A stretch of DNA of 27,672 nucleotides from an uncultured Collinsella sp. GTDB taxonomy: Bacteria; Actinomycetota; Coriobacteriia; Coriobacteriales; Coriobacteriaceae. The stretch is from positions 1 to 27,672 of the forward strand of contig CABMPS010000003.1 in the NCBI GenBank assembly GCA_902388545.1, in the 5' to 3' direction. Each line of letters starts with the position of its first letter. Within the stretch, counting starts at the first letter, position 1. Below the pieces are notes generated by a model, which was given only the letters and a program-made list of their open reading frames with translations, ran no database searches and was not told where the DNA came from. The position numbers and the translations under genes were made by a program. This document shows, piece by piece, positions 8,024 to 15,819 of this stretch.

Positions 8024-8791
8024 TTGACGATCGATATGAATAGTGCGGCGGGCACGAACGGTGCGGGCGGCGAGGCCGCGCCGCTCATCGAGCTGCGCAA
8101 CGTGGTGTTCTCATATACGGGGCATACGGTGGTCGACGGCGTTTCGCTGCAGGTCGATCGTGGTGAACTCGTTGCCCTGCTTGGTCCTAACGGTTGTGGC
8201 AAGACGACGATCATGCGCCTTATTAACGGCCTTGAGCTCACGGACGCGGGTGCGTACCTGTTCGATGGGCGCGTGGTCGATGCGGCATATCTCAAGGATT
8301 CCGCAGCCGCTCAGCGTTTTCATCAGCGCGTGGGCTTTGTGTTCCAGAATGCCGACGCCCAGCTGTTCTGTGCCACGGTGGGCGAGGAAGTTGCTTTTGG
8401 TCCCGCGCAGATGGGGCTGCCGACAGACGAGCTCGAGCGCCGCGTCCGCGATGCCATGGAGCTGTTCCAGGTTGCCGATCTGGTCGATGCCTCGCCCTAT
8501 CAGCTTTCGGGCGGGCAAAAGAAGCGCGTTGCGCTGGCGGCAGTCGTATCGATGAACCCCGATATCCTAGTGCTCGATGAGCCCACCAATGGGCTCGATG
8601 AGGATTCGTGCGACATCGTAGTCAACTTTTTGCTGGCCTACGTTGCTGCCGGTAAGACGGTTTTGATGAGTACGCACCATCAAGATTTGGTGCGCCGCTT
8701 GGGGGCCCGTGCCATCTATATCGATCGATATCACCATGTGGTCGAGGCGCCTTCGCCGTCGTATGGAACCGAGAGCGGTGCTGCGGAATAG
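8024..8791 (+). CDS. cbiO: ECF transporter ATP-binding subunit CbiO
   Basis: ABC ATPase that powers the Co/Ni importer. The full motif set is present: Walker A GPNGCGKTT, Q-loop VFQNADAQLF, signature LSGGQKKR, Walker B ILVLDEPTNGLDE and the switch His in STHHQD. About 255 residues. The start is uncertain: TTG 8024 has an AGGGAAGGG-like ribosome site 8-15 nt upstream and is preferred; ATG 8036 has no site at the right distance, and ATG 8000 has only a poor one. It follows cbiQ by 46 nt. A homodimer of this single ATPase is expected, because no second EcfA gene is nearby. Confidence 0.92.
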   Translation: MTIDMNSAAGTNGAGGEAAPLIELRNVVFSYTGHTVVDGVSLQVDRGELVALLGPNGCGKTTIMRLINGLELTDAGAYLFDGRVVDAAYLKDSAAAQRFHQRVGFVFQNADAQLFCATVGEEVAFGPAQMGLPTDELERRVRDAMELFQVADLVDASPYQLSGGQKKRVALAAVVSMNPDILVLDEPTNGLDEDSCDIVVNFLLAYVAAGKTVLMSTHHQDLVRRLGARAIYIDRYHHVVEAPSPSYGTESGAAE

Positions 8792-8811
8792 TTGCTGCGT
8801 AGAGGATGCGT

Positions 8812-8829
8812 AGCCGCCCGCGCGGCTTT
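8812..8829 (+). terminator. Weak terminator-like hairpin after cbiO
   Basis: AGCCGC-CCGC-GCGGCT perfect 6-bp hairpin (8812-8827) followed by only TTT. Position fits the end of the operon but the T run is too short for a confident call. Confidence 0.35.
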
Positions 8830-8871
8830 GCCGTGATGGTATAGTTATCCAGGTTTTTTATGGGGGTGGCT

Positions 8872-9720
8872 ATGCCAAGCTGGAACATTCATATCGCTCA
8901 AACGGAGCGCTTGCTGACACGTGCTAGCGTGCTTGCCGATAGCGTGCGCGACCGCAATGCCTTTTTGTTTGGCTGCGTGGTTCCGGACATTTTTGTGGGC
9001 TATATGGTTCCCGGCATTGCCGATCCCATCCCGTACCGCATTACGCACTTTGCCAAGCCCGAGCCTATCCCTAAGCCTCGTGAGCATGAGTTCTGGGATA
9101 CCTATGTGGCACCGTTGCTTAAAAGTTTGCCCACCGGTGCTCCGGCCGCGGCGACCTCGATTATCGAGGAACGCGAGCGACTGAATCGCGTGCACTATCC
9201 CCAGCGCTACAGGGATGCCGAGCCGGTTGTCGGTCCCGGCGCCTGTGAGTTCTCGCTTGCGTCCGAAGATGTGGCGCAGTCGTTGCTCGATTTAACGCTG
9301 GGCGTCTGGTCGCATCTGGTGGCCGATACCGTATGGAATACGCGCGTGAATCAGTACCTGGAGGCGCACGGCGGCAAGCCGTGCGAGGAATTCCGCATTA
9401 AAAAGCAGGGCGATTTTGACTGGTTTGGCAAGACGCTGGGCATCGTTTCCATTCCGCGTGCGACCGATCGCCTCTATACCGCTGCGACGCGTTTTGGGCA
9501 GTATCCCATCCATAAAGAATATGTGCTCAAGACTATCGGCGTCATGCACGAGATTGTACGCGAAAACCCCGGCGAGCCCGATCATCCGCCGTATCGCCTG
9601 CTAACCGAGGAGTTTTTCGATGCAACGTTTACCGAGGTCATCGAGCTGACCGAGGCGGGATTTGCGGCTCGCGTTGCTGCTTCTGACGTTCCCGCAGTCC
9701 CCCTGATCGCTAGCTGCTAG
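8872..9720 (+). CDS. Zinc-dependent phospholipase C-like family protein
   Basis: Resembles the Zn_dep_PLPC family (PF00882): an N-terminal W-N-I-H-I block (MPSWNIHIAQTERLL), then FLFGCVVPDIFVGYMV with the conserved G-x-V-x-P-D, and later GVWSHLVADTVWN with a conserved His and Asp that would complete a metal site. About 282 residues. No signal peptide is visible, so it is probably cytoplasmic and may not act on phospholipids; the family name comes from secreted enzymes. ATG 8872 is preferred because family N termini usually begin M-P-x-W and a G-rich site lies at 8862-8869; an ATG at 8860 in the same frame is the alternative. Its stop overlaps the convergent neighbour by 4 nt. Confidence 0.7.
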   Translation: MPSWNIHIAQTERLLTRASVLADSVRDRNAFLFGCVVPDIFVGYMVPGIADPIPYRITHFAKPEPIPKPREHEFWDTYVAPLLKSLPTGAPAAATSIIEERERLNRVHYPQRYRDAEPVVGPGACEFSLASEDVAQSLLDLTLGVWSHLVADTVWNTRVNQYLEAHGGKPCEEFRIKKQGDFDWFGKTLGIVSIPRATDRLYTAATRFGQYPIHKEYVLKTIGVMHEIVRENPGEPDHPPYRLLTEEFFDATFTEVIELTEAGFAARVAASDVPAVPLIASC

Positions 9721-10790
9721 CCGGCCGGCTTGACAGTGAATAGCTCAACCCAATCGACAAATAGCTCTTGCCGCAGGGTATCTTCGGCAGTACGCTCCTG
9801 TTTGGTCTTTGGGGTGTAGGGAAGCCCAGCCTTTTTATGGATGAGCTCGGTTATGTGGTCGAAGCTTTTCTTATCCTTAATCTGGTCATAGGTGATTTGG
9901 ATGACGTCGTAGCCCATGCTCGTGAGTGCGGTGGCACGTTCGGCATCGGAGAGGCTCGCGGCTTCGCTGTCGTGGGCTAAGCGGCCTTGACATTCCAGAA
10001 TGACGCCCATGCTGTCGGTGGCGCTTTCGATGAGGATATCGGCGTAACAGCAGGTTTTGTTATACAGCGAACGTGCAGCTTCGCTGAGCGGGATGCGCGC
10101 GTTATTGGTGATGTCGATGCCCAAGCCGCCCTCGTCGCGGGGGAGCGAGATGAGTATGGACGTCTGGACTTCGAAGGGCGAGGCGGTCTGCCCCGTCATG
10201 TGCTCGGCCGCCCAACGCAGTTGTTTGACGCCGCGCAGGCCTGCGGCTTGCTTGGCGAACGCGGCGATATCCGTTGCGGTAAGAAGCGGCGTGCGCTTCC
10301 ACAAGTTGGTGTCATTGCCCTTGGTGTCGTTAACTCGCTCCCAGCCGCAGTTGGGCGGAATGAGCTTAAGCGAAATAGCTTCATCGAGTTGTTGTCGCGT
10401 TCGCTCGCAGGGCTTAAACACTGCAAAGGAGCCGCACATCTCGTAGCAAGCCATGAGTAACTGGCTGCGTGAGACCTGCGTGGCAAGGCTGAGCAGCGTG
10501 AACTCCGGTGAAGTGACATCAAACCCATGCTCAGTCTGCCTAAACGACCCAGGAGGCGGCTCTTGGGTCAGGAGGTGCGATTTAAACAGGCTTCGCGACC
10601 CGGATTGTGCCCGAGTGAATACAAGCCTGTGAAGCGGTGTGTGAAGCAGGTCTTTTACAACTGCATGACTTCCGAGGCCGCAACATCTGCGATCCATATT
10701 GCCAAGGCTAATGGCGGGGTAAAGGCCTAATACCTGCGGCGGGATACGGTGATAGTAAAAAGCGGATTGACCGCATAGCGTCAGGTCCAT
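9717..10790 (-). CDS. PD-(D/E)XK endonuclease-like protein (DUF559/VSR-like C terminus)
   Basis: 357 residues with no membrane segment. The N-terminal two-thirds has FDVTSPEFTLLSLA, similar to the linker seen in actinobacterial AbiEi/DUF559 proteins. The C-terminal domain looks like a restriction-endonuclease fold: SPFE (Glu207), CCYADILIE (Asp251) and VILECQGRLAH (Glu266, with Gln268 where Lys is classical), followed by ATALTSMGYDVIQITYDQI, typical of DUF559 (R-x-x-x-L-x-x-x-G-Y-x-V-I-x-I-T). The frame is open to 10910, but ATG 10790 has a perfect GGAGGATATC site. Base composition is visibly less GC-rich than neighbours, consistent with an accessory gene. The function is not known; it could be a defence or repair nuclease, or a catalytically reduced DNA-binding protein. 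Confidence 0.65.
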   Translation of the reverse strand: MDLTLCGQSAFYYHRIPPQVLGLYPAISLGNMDRRCCGLGSHAVVKDLLHTPLHRLVFTRAQSGSRSLFKSHLLTQEPPPGSFRQTEHGFDVTSPEFTLLSLATQVSRSQLLMACYEMCGSFAVFKPCERTRQQLDEAISLKLIPPNCGWERVNDTKGNDTNLWKRTPLLTATDIAAFAKQAAGLRGVKQLRWAAEHMTGQTASPFEVQTSILISLPRDEGGLGIDITNNARIPLSEAARSLYNKTCCYADILIESATDSMGVILECQGRLAHDSEAASLSDAERATALTSMGYDVIQITYDQIKDKKSFDHITELIHKKAGLPYTPKTKQERTAEDTLRQELFVDWVELFTVKPAG

Positions 10791-10843
10791 GATATCCTCC
10801 TGGTCGAAATGTGCTTTTGGACCGTGCGATGCCAGCGTCAATC

Positions 10844-10968
10844 CGGAAGTATGCGGCAAAATCTGAATCCTATGAGCAGACCTGGCTTTTAAGGCCAGTT
10901 TATCAGGCATTTTGTTGCGAAAAAACAGGGCGTGCTCGGGGGTCTCAGAATTTGCCGCATACTTCCGA
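10844..10968. repeat. 125-bp inverted-repeat element (MITE/REP-like)
   Basis: Two 23-nt arms, 10844-10866 and 10946-10968, are inverted copies with 22 of 23 matches (core GGAAGTATGCGGCAAA / TTTGCCGCATACTTCC). They enclose 79 nt that contain a smaller hairpin, CTGGC-N7-GCCAG (10882-10898). No transposase is encoded between the arms. It sits in the 422-nt spacer between the endonuclease-like gene and pyk. It is either a non-autonomous mobile element or a large bidirectional hairpin. Confidence 0.75.
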
Positions 10969-10988
10969 AAACCAGGTCGATCTGGCTC

Positions 10989-11008
10989 CTGCTAAAACGA
11001 TTTAGCAG
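10989..11008. repeat. Perfect 8-bp hairpin in pyk downstream spacer
   Basis: CTGCTAAA-ACGA-TTTAGCAG. It lies next to the 125-bp inverted repeat and close to a second short palindrome, CCAG-GTCGAT-CTGG (10972-10985). Role unknown. The rest of the 10791-11148 spacer shows no gene I can support. Confidence 0.5.
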
Positions 11009-11148
11009 CGTCGGGTAAGGTGTGGTTTCGCCATCGGGCGAACATTTCCGCAGCAAGAAAGTTCATTTTTAGGGCTTGGAGGGGCGATTTGGACTCATTT
11101 GGTAAAGAAATGAGTGCGTGTCATGCTGTGCAGTGGGCACTGGCACAG

Positions 11149-11185
11149 AAAAAGGGCCCGGAAGGCGAAGCCTTCCGGGCCCTTT
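11149..11185 (-). terminator. Intrinsic terminator of pyk
   Basis: 16-bp perfect stem (11151-11166 with 11170-11185) closing a tight UUC/UUCG-type loop when read on the minus strand, followed by TTTTT on that strand (AAAAA at 11149-11153). It is about 30 nt past the pyk stop. Confidence 0.93.
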
Positions 11186-11212
11186 GCAATGCAGTGTGCT
11201 TGCAAGTGTGAT

Positions 11213-12673
11213 TTAGCGCACCTGAGCGACGTAAGCGACGTTGGTCGAGGAGACCTTGTCCTCGAGCTGGACGCTCATGCGGGGATCGCCGGCGGTGGCG
11301 ACGGTCAAATCGCCGGCCTCGACGTAGCCGAGCTCCTTAGCGGTCTCGATCGCCTTGACGATCGTGCCGTTGACGGTGCCCTGGGTAATCTCGGCCTGAT
11401 GCGGGATAACGCCCCAGTACATGATCATCTGCTGGACGGCCCACTCGTGGCGGGAGAACGCGCAGATCGGCATGTTGGGACGGAAGTGCGAGATCAGGCG
11501 AGCGGTACGACCGGTGGTCGTCGGCACGGTGATGCACTTGGCGCCAACGGTGGTAGCCATGTTCACAGCGGACATACCCACAACGTTGTTGACGACGCGG
11601 GTGCCGTGAGCATCGGCCGGAACCTCGAGCGGAGCGTGGGCCGGGAGGTACTTCTCGGTCTCGAGAGCAATGCTGGCCTGCATCTTAACGGCCTCGACCG
11701 GGTACTTACCGGCAGCGGACTCGCCAGAGAGCATAACGGCGTCGGTGCCGTCGTAGATGGCGTTAGCAACGTCGGCAACCTCGGCGCGCGTCGGGCGCGG
11801 GTTCTGCTGCATGGAGTCGAGCATCTGCGTAGCAGTGATGACGGGCTTGTAGGCCGCGTTGCACTTGGCGATGATTTCCTTCTGGATGTGGGGAACGAGC
11901 TCGGGCTTGATCTCGATGCCCAGGTCGCCACGGGCGACCATGATGCCGTCGGAAGCCTCGAGGATCTCGTCGAAGTTCTCGACGCCCAGGGCGCACTCGA
12001 TCTTCGGGAAGATCGTCACGTGCTCGCCGCCGTTCTCGCGGCAAAGCTTGCGGATGCCACGGACGGACTCGCCGTCACGGATGAAGGAAGCGGCGATGTA
12101 GTCGATGTTCTCGGTCAGGCCAAAGAGGATGTCCTGACGATCGCGCTCGGTGATGGCGGGCAGCGAGATGTTGACGTTGGGCATGTTGACGCCCTTGCGC
12201 TCGCCGATCAGGCCGTCATTCTTGACGACGCAGGTCATGTCCTGGCCGTCGACGGACTCGACCTCGAGGGCAACCAGGCCGTCATCGATCAGGATGAGGG
12301 AGCCCTTCTCGACCTCGGAGGGCAGAGCCAGGTAGTCGAGGGAGATGTGCTCAGCGGTGCCGTGGAAATCCTCGGACGTGGGCTGAGCGGTGACGACGAT
12401 CTTGTCGCCGGTCTTGACGGCAACCTTCTTGCCGTCGACCAGAAGGCCGGTGCGGACCTCGGGGCCCTTGGTATCGAGCAGGATGCCGACGGGCAGACCG
12501 AGCTCCTTGGAAATACGACGGACGCGCTCGATGCGACCGTGGTGCTCGTCGTAGGATCCGTGCGAGAAGTTAAAACGGGCGACGTTCATGCCCGCCTTGA
12601 TCATCTCGCGGATGGTCTCGTCGCTATCGCAGGCGGGACCCATGGTGCATACAATCTTGGTGCGCTTGTACAT
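11213..12673 (-). CDS. pyk: Pyruvate kinase
   Basis: Converts PEP and ADP to pyruvate and ATP in glycolysis. 486 residues, the usual size, with no C-terminal PEP-utiliser extension. N-terminal block TKIVCTMGPACDS and MNVARFNFSHG, substrate/metal block ILLDTKGPEVRTG, the catalytic-Lys region FPKIECALGVENFDEI, then IMVARGDLGIEI and the signature ITATQMLDSM, followed by PTRAEVADVANAIYDGTDAVMLSGESAAGKYP. The C-terminal allosteric domain follows. ATG 12673 has GGAGG about 6 nt upstream (minus strand). Transcribed alone between its own promoter and a strong terminator. Confidence 0.97.
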   Translation of the reverse strand: MYKRTKIVCTMGPACDSDETIREMIKAGMNVARFNFSHGSYDEHHGRIERVRRISKELGLPVGILLDTKGPEVRTGLLVDGKKVAVKTGDKIVVTAQPTSEDFHGTAEHISLDYLALPSEVEKGSLILIDDGLVALEVESVDGQDMTCVVKNDGLIGERKGVNMPNVNISLPAITERDRQDILFGLTENIDYIAASFIRDGESVRGIRKLCRENGGEHVTIFPKIECALGVENFDEILEASDGIMVARGDLGIEIKPELVPHIQKEIIAKCNAAYKPVITATQMLDSMQQNPRPTRAEVADVANAIYDGTDAVMLSGESAAGKYPVEAVKMQASIALETEKYLPAHAPLEVPADAHGTRVVNNVVGMSAVNMATTVGAKCITVPTTTGRTARLISHFRPNMPICAFSRHEWAVQQMIMYWGVIPHQAEITQGTVNGTIVKAIETAKELGYVEAGDLTVATAGDPRMSVQLEDKVSSTNVAYVAQVR

Positions 12674-12736
12674 TCAGACCTCCATCTGACATCGTCTTGC
12701 GCTGATAGATAAACCATAAGAAATAAAACTGAAATG

Positions 12737-12742
12737 ATTATA
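12737..12742 (-). promoter_or_regulatory. pyk -10 box with upstream direct repeats
   Basis: Perfect TATAAT on the minus strand, about 65 nt before the pyk ATG. No good -35 is seen at 16-18 bp. Instead, two similar 11-mers lie on the plus strand, GACCGAATACC (12753) and GACCGTATGCC (12774), 21 bp apart, the proximal one overlapping the -35 region. This suggests activator-dependent or otherwise regulated initiation. The rest of 12780-12960 is AT-rich with no gene I can support. Confidence 0.55.
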
Positions 12743-12966
12743 ACGAAATGCCGACCGAATACCCCAAAAAATCGACCGTATGCCGAATTAGAAGTTCATT
12801 TTTTGCGAAAAAACGGTATATGCAAAAACTTTACCAACCGTTCTAACCGCTGCTATCTGGGCGATATTTTAGTTTGGCGACGCACCGAAGAAAAAACGTT
12901 TTATCAATGTTGAGCATCATACGGTCTGCATCGTTGCTTATGGACCATATTTCCAAATGGATTGTT

Positions 12967-12996
12967 TTGGCTAGACGCGTTGCTTTGGGGTACCAT
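12967..12996 (+). promoter_or_regulatory. Candidate promoter of the Ca2+ ATPase gene
   Basis: TTGGCT (12967-12972), 18 bp, TACCAT (12991-12996). The predicted start near 13003 would give a leader of about 110 nt that contains the whole structured RNA described next. Confidence 0.45.
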
Positions 12997-13010
12997 AGCT
13001 CCACTATCAA

Positions 13011-13107
13011 CTGCCGCTCAGCACGGCAGCCTTGATGAGCCCTTGCCCTTCTCCTGGGAATTATGATCGGGCATCAATCTGCTGAGTGGCCCGAATCCCA
13101 GGAGGGG
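13011..13107 (+). promoter_or_regulatory. Structured leader RNA with two consecutive pseudoknots sequestering the ATPase RBS
   Basis: Four exact helices can be drawn. Hairpin 1: CTGCCG (13011-13016) with CGGCAG (13024-13029), whose entire 7-nt loop CTCAGCA is complementary to TGCTGAG at 13080-13086. Hairpin 2: TTGAT-ga-GCCC (13032-13042) with GGGCATCAA (13069-13077), whose loop segment CTCCTGGGA (13051-13059) is complementary to TCCCAGGAG (13096-13104). The last segment contains the Shine-Dalgarno AGGAGGGG of the ATPase gene, 8 nt before its ATG. The order S1-L1-S1'-S2-L2-S2'-L1'-L2' gives two pseudoknots in series. It does not match a riboswitch class I recognise (not yybP-ykoY, M-box, NiCo or fluoride by eye). 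I infer translational control, ligand unknown. Confidence 0.72.
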
Positions 13108-13114
13108 ACTCTAT

Positions 13115-15796
13115 ATGCAAAAGGAATACCTGTCCGCCGCGGCGGAGGTACTCAGCGACCAGGGCGTCGATGAGAACCTCGGCCTAAGCAACGACGAGGC
13201 GTCGTCGCGTCTCGCCAAGACAGGCCCTAACAAGCTCGAGGAAGCCGAAAAGACACCGCTGTGGAAGCGCTTCTTTGAGCAGATGGCAGACCCCATGGTC
13301 ATCATGCTGATCGCGGCCGCGGTTATCAGCGCGCTTACGGGCATGGTCAAGGGCGAGGCGGACTTTGCCGATGTTGCCATCATCATGTTCGTCGTTATCG
13401 TCAACTCGGTGCTGGGCGTGGTCCAGGAAGCCAAGAGCGAGGAGGCCCTCGAGGCCCTGCAGGAGATGAGTGCGGCGCAGTCCAAGGTGCTACGCGACGG
13501 CAAGCTCGTGCACCTGCCGAGCGCCGAGCTCGTGCCCGGCGACGTGATCATGCTCGAGGCGGGCGACTCCGTCCCGGCCGACTGCCGCGTGCTCGAGAGC
13601 GCCACGATGAAGATCGAAGAGGCCGCGCTCACCGGCGAGTCCGTGCCCGTCGAGAAGCATGCCAACGTGATCGAGCTCGCCGCCGGCACCGACGACGTGC
13701 CGCTCGGCGACCGTAAGAACATGTGCTATATGGGCTCCACCGTCGTGTACGGCCGTGGTCGCGCCGTCGTGGTCGGCACCGGCATGAACACCGAGATGGG
13801 CAAGATCGCCGGCGCCCTGGCCGAGGCCAAGGAAGAGCTCACGCCGCTGCAGGTGAAGCTCGCCGAGCTCAGCCGCATCCTCACCATCATGGTGATCGTC
13901 ATCTGCGTCGTCATCTTTGGCGTTGACATCCTCCGCCACGGCGTGGGCAACGTCCTTACCGATCCGACTGCCCTGCTCGACACCTTTATGGTTGCCGTCT
14001 CGCTCGCCGTCGCCGCCATCCCCGAGGGCCTTGTTGCCGTCGTGACCATCGTCCTTTCGCTTGGCGTGACCAAGATGGCCAAGCGCCAGGCGATTATCCG
14101 CAAGCTCTCTGCTGTCGAGACCCTTGGCTGCACACAGACCATCTGCTCCGACAAGACCGGTACCCTTACCCAGAACAAGATGACCGTCGTCAAGCACGAG
14201 CTCGCTGCGCCCAAGGAGAAGTTCCTGGCCGGCATGGCGCTGTGCTCCGATGCTCAGTGGGACGAGGAGCTGGGCGAGGCCGTGGGCGAGCCGACCGAGT
14301 GCGCGCTCGTCAACGACGCCGGCAAGGCTGGCCTCACCGGCCTGACTGCCGAGCATCCGCGCGTGGGCGAGGCCCCGTTCGACTCGGGCCGCAAGATGAT
14401 GTCCGTGATCGTCGAGACCTTGGATGGCGAGTACGAGCAGTACACCAAGGGCGCGCCCGACGTGGTGATCGGCCTGTGCACCCATATCTACGAGGGCGAA
14501 AAGGTCGTCCCGCTGACCGAGGAGCGTCGCGCCGAGCTCGTGGCCGCCAACAAGGCCATGGCCGACGAGGCTCTGCGCGTGCTGGCGCTGGCAAGCCGCA
14601 CCTACACCGAGGTCCCGAGCGACTGCAGCCCCGCTGCGCTCGAGCACGACTTGGTCTTCTGCGGCCTGTCCGGCATGATCGACCCGGTCCGCCCCGAGGT
14701 CGCCGAAGCCATCCGCGAGGCCCACGACGCTGGCATTCGCACCGTCATGATCACGGGCGACCACATCGACACCGCCGTGGCCATCGCCAAGCAGCTGGGC
14801 ATCGTCACCGATCGCAGCCATGCCATCACCGGTGCCGACCTCGATCGCATGAGCGACGAGGAGCTCGACGCGCACATCGAGGACTACGGCGTGTACGCCC
14901 GCGTCCAGCCCGAGCACAAGACCCGCATCGTCGAGGCCTGGAAGTCGCGTGACCAGATCGTGGCCATGACGGGCGATGGCGTCAACGACGCCCCGTCCAT
15001 CAAGCGCGCCGACATCGGCGTGGGCATGGGCATCACCGGCACCGACGTCACCAAGAACGTCGCCGACATGGTACTTGCCGATGACAACTTCGCTACCATC
15101 ATCGGCGCCTGTGAAGAGGGTCGTCGCATCTACGACAACATCCGCAAGGTCATCCAGTTCCTGCTTTCGGCTAACCTTGCCGAGGTGTTCTCGGTGTTTA
15201 TCGCCACGCTCATCGGCTTTACCATCTTCCAGCCGGTGCAGCTGCTGTGGGTGAACCTGGTCACCGACTGTTTCCCCGCGCTCGCGCTGGGCATGGAGGA
15301 TGCCGAGGGCGACATCATGAAGCGCAAGCCGCGCAACGCCAAGGACGGTGTCTTTGCCGGACATATGGGTCTGGACTGTGTGGTCCAGGGCCTAATCATC
15401 ACCGTGCTGGTGCTGGCGAGCTTCTTTGTGGGCGTGTACTTTGACATGGGCTACATCCATATCGCCGATATGATCGCCGGCAATGCCGACGAAGAAGGCG
15501 TGATGATGGCGTTCATCACGCTCAACATGGTCGAGATTTTCCACTGCTTCAATATGCGCAGCCGTCGTGCGTCGCTGTTCACCATGAAAAAGCAGAACAA
15601 GTGGCTGTGGGCTTCCGCCGCGCTGGCACTGGTGCTGACGGTGATCGTAACCGTGCAGCCGACGCTTGCCGAGATGTTCTTTGGCCCCGTGACGCTTGAG
15701 TTCAAGGGCGTTGTCGCTGCCCTGGGCCTGGCCTTCCTGATCATCCCGCTGATGGAGATCTACAAGGCGATCATGCGCGCGGTCGAGAAGGAGTAG
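13115..15796 (+). CDS. P-type Ca2+-transporting ATPase (SERCA/PMCA type)
   Basis: Membrane pump that exports Ca2+ using ATP; 893 residues. Actuator TGES at 173-176, phosphorylation site CSDKTGT (Asp346), nucleotide site KGAPD (445-449), hinge TGDGVNDAP (619-627). Ion-site residues match the P2A type: AIPEGL in TM4 (Glu304), SANLAE in TM5 (Asn687, Glu690), and LLWVNLVTD in TM6 (Asn714, Thr717, Asp718), with NMVEIF in TM8. This set covers both Ca2+ sites of SERCA, so Ca2+ is the likely ion, although bacterial members can also move Mn2+ or Mg2+. ATG 13115 follows AGGAGGGG at 13100-13107, which is buried in the pseudoknot leader. Transcribed alone, with a terminator about 185 nt downstream. Confidence 0.93.
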   Translation: MQKEYLSAAAEVLSDQGVDENLGLSNDEASSRLAKTGPNKLEEAEKTPLWKRFFEQMADPMVIMLIAAAVISALTGMVKGEADFADVAIIMFVVIVNSVLGVVQEAKSEEALEALQEMSAAQSKVLRDGKLVHLPSAELVPGDVIMLEAGDSVPADCRVLESATMKIEEAALTGESVPVEKHANVIELAAGTDDVPLGDRKNMCYMGSTVVYGRGRAVVVGTGMNTEMGKIAGALAEAKEELTPLQVKLAELSRILTIMVIVICVVIFGVDILRHGVGNVLTDPTALLDTFMVAVSLAVAAIPEGLVAVVTIVLSLGVTKMAKRQAIIRKLSAVETLGCTQTICSDKTGTLTQNKMTVVKHELAAPKEKFLAGMALCSDAQWDEELGEAVGEPTECALVNDAGKAGLTGLTAEHPRVGEAPFDSGRKMMSVIVETLDGEYEQYTKGAPDVVIGLCTHIYEGEKVVPLTEERRAELVAANKAMADEALRVLALASRTYTEVPSDCSPAALEHDLVFCGLSGMIDPVRPEVAEAIREAHDAGIRTVMITGDHIDTAVAIAKQLGIVTDRSHAITGADLDRMSDEELDAHIEDYGVYARVQPEHKTRIVEAWKSRDQIVAMTGDGVNDAPSIKRADIGVGMGITGTDVTKNVADMVLADDNFATIIGACEEGRRIYDNIRKVIQFLLSANLAEVFSVFIATLIGFTIFQPVQLLWVNLVTDCFPALALGMEDAEGDIMKRKPRNAKDGVFAGHMGLDCVVQGLIITVLVLASFFVGVYFDMGYIHIADMIAGNADEEGVMMAFITLNMVEIFHCFNMRSRRASLFTMKKQNKWLWASAALALVLTVIVTVQPTLAEMFFGPVTLEFKGVVAALGLAFLIIPLMEIYKAIMRAVEKE

Positions 15797-15819
15797 GTCG
15801 AAAGGCCATCCTTCCCACC

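Noticed and set aside
10811..11005. Small plus-strand frame (64 codons) across the 125-bp inverted repeat.
   Set aside because: It reads through both repeat arms, has no ribosome site and no recognisable protein pattern.
11114..12712. 532-codon plus-strand frame opposite pyk.
   Set aside because: Antisense shadow of pyk with repetitive Asp/Gly/Leu composition; pyk is certain.
13003..13114. yybP-ykoY, M-box or NiCo riboswitch before the ATPase gene.
   Set aside because: None of the consensus elements I know are present; the helices drawn are of a different topology.
13490..15364. 624-codon minus-strand frame opposite the Ca2+ ATPase gene.
   Set aside because: Antisense shadow with His/Asp/Gly-rich low-complexity composition.
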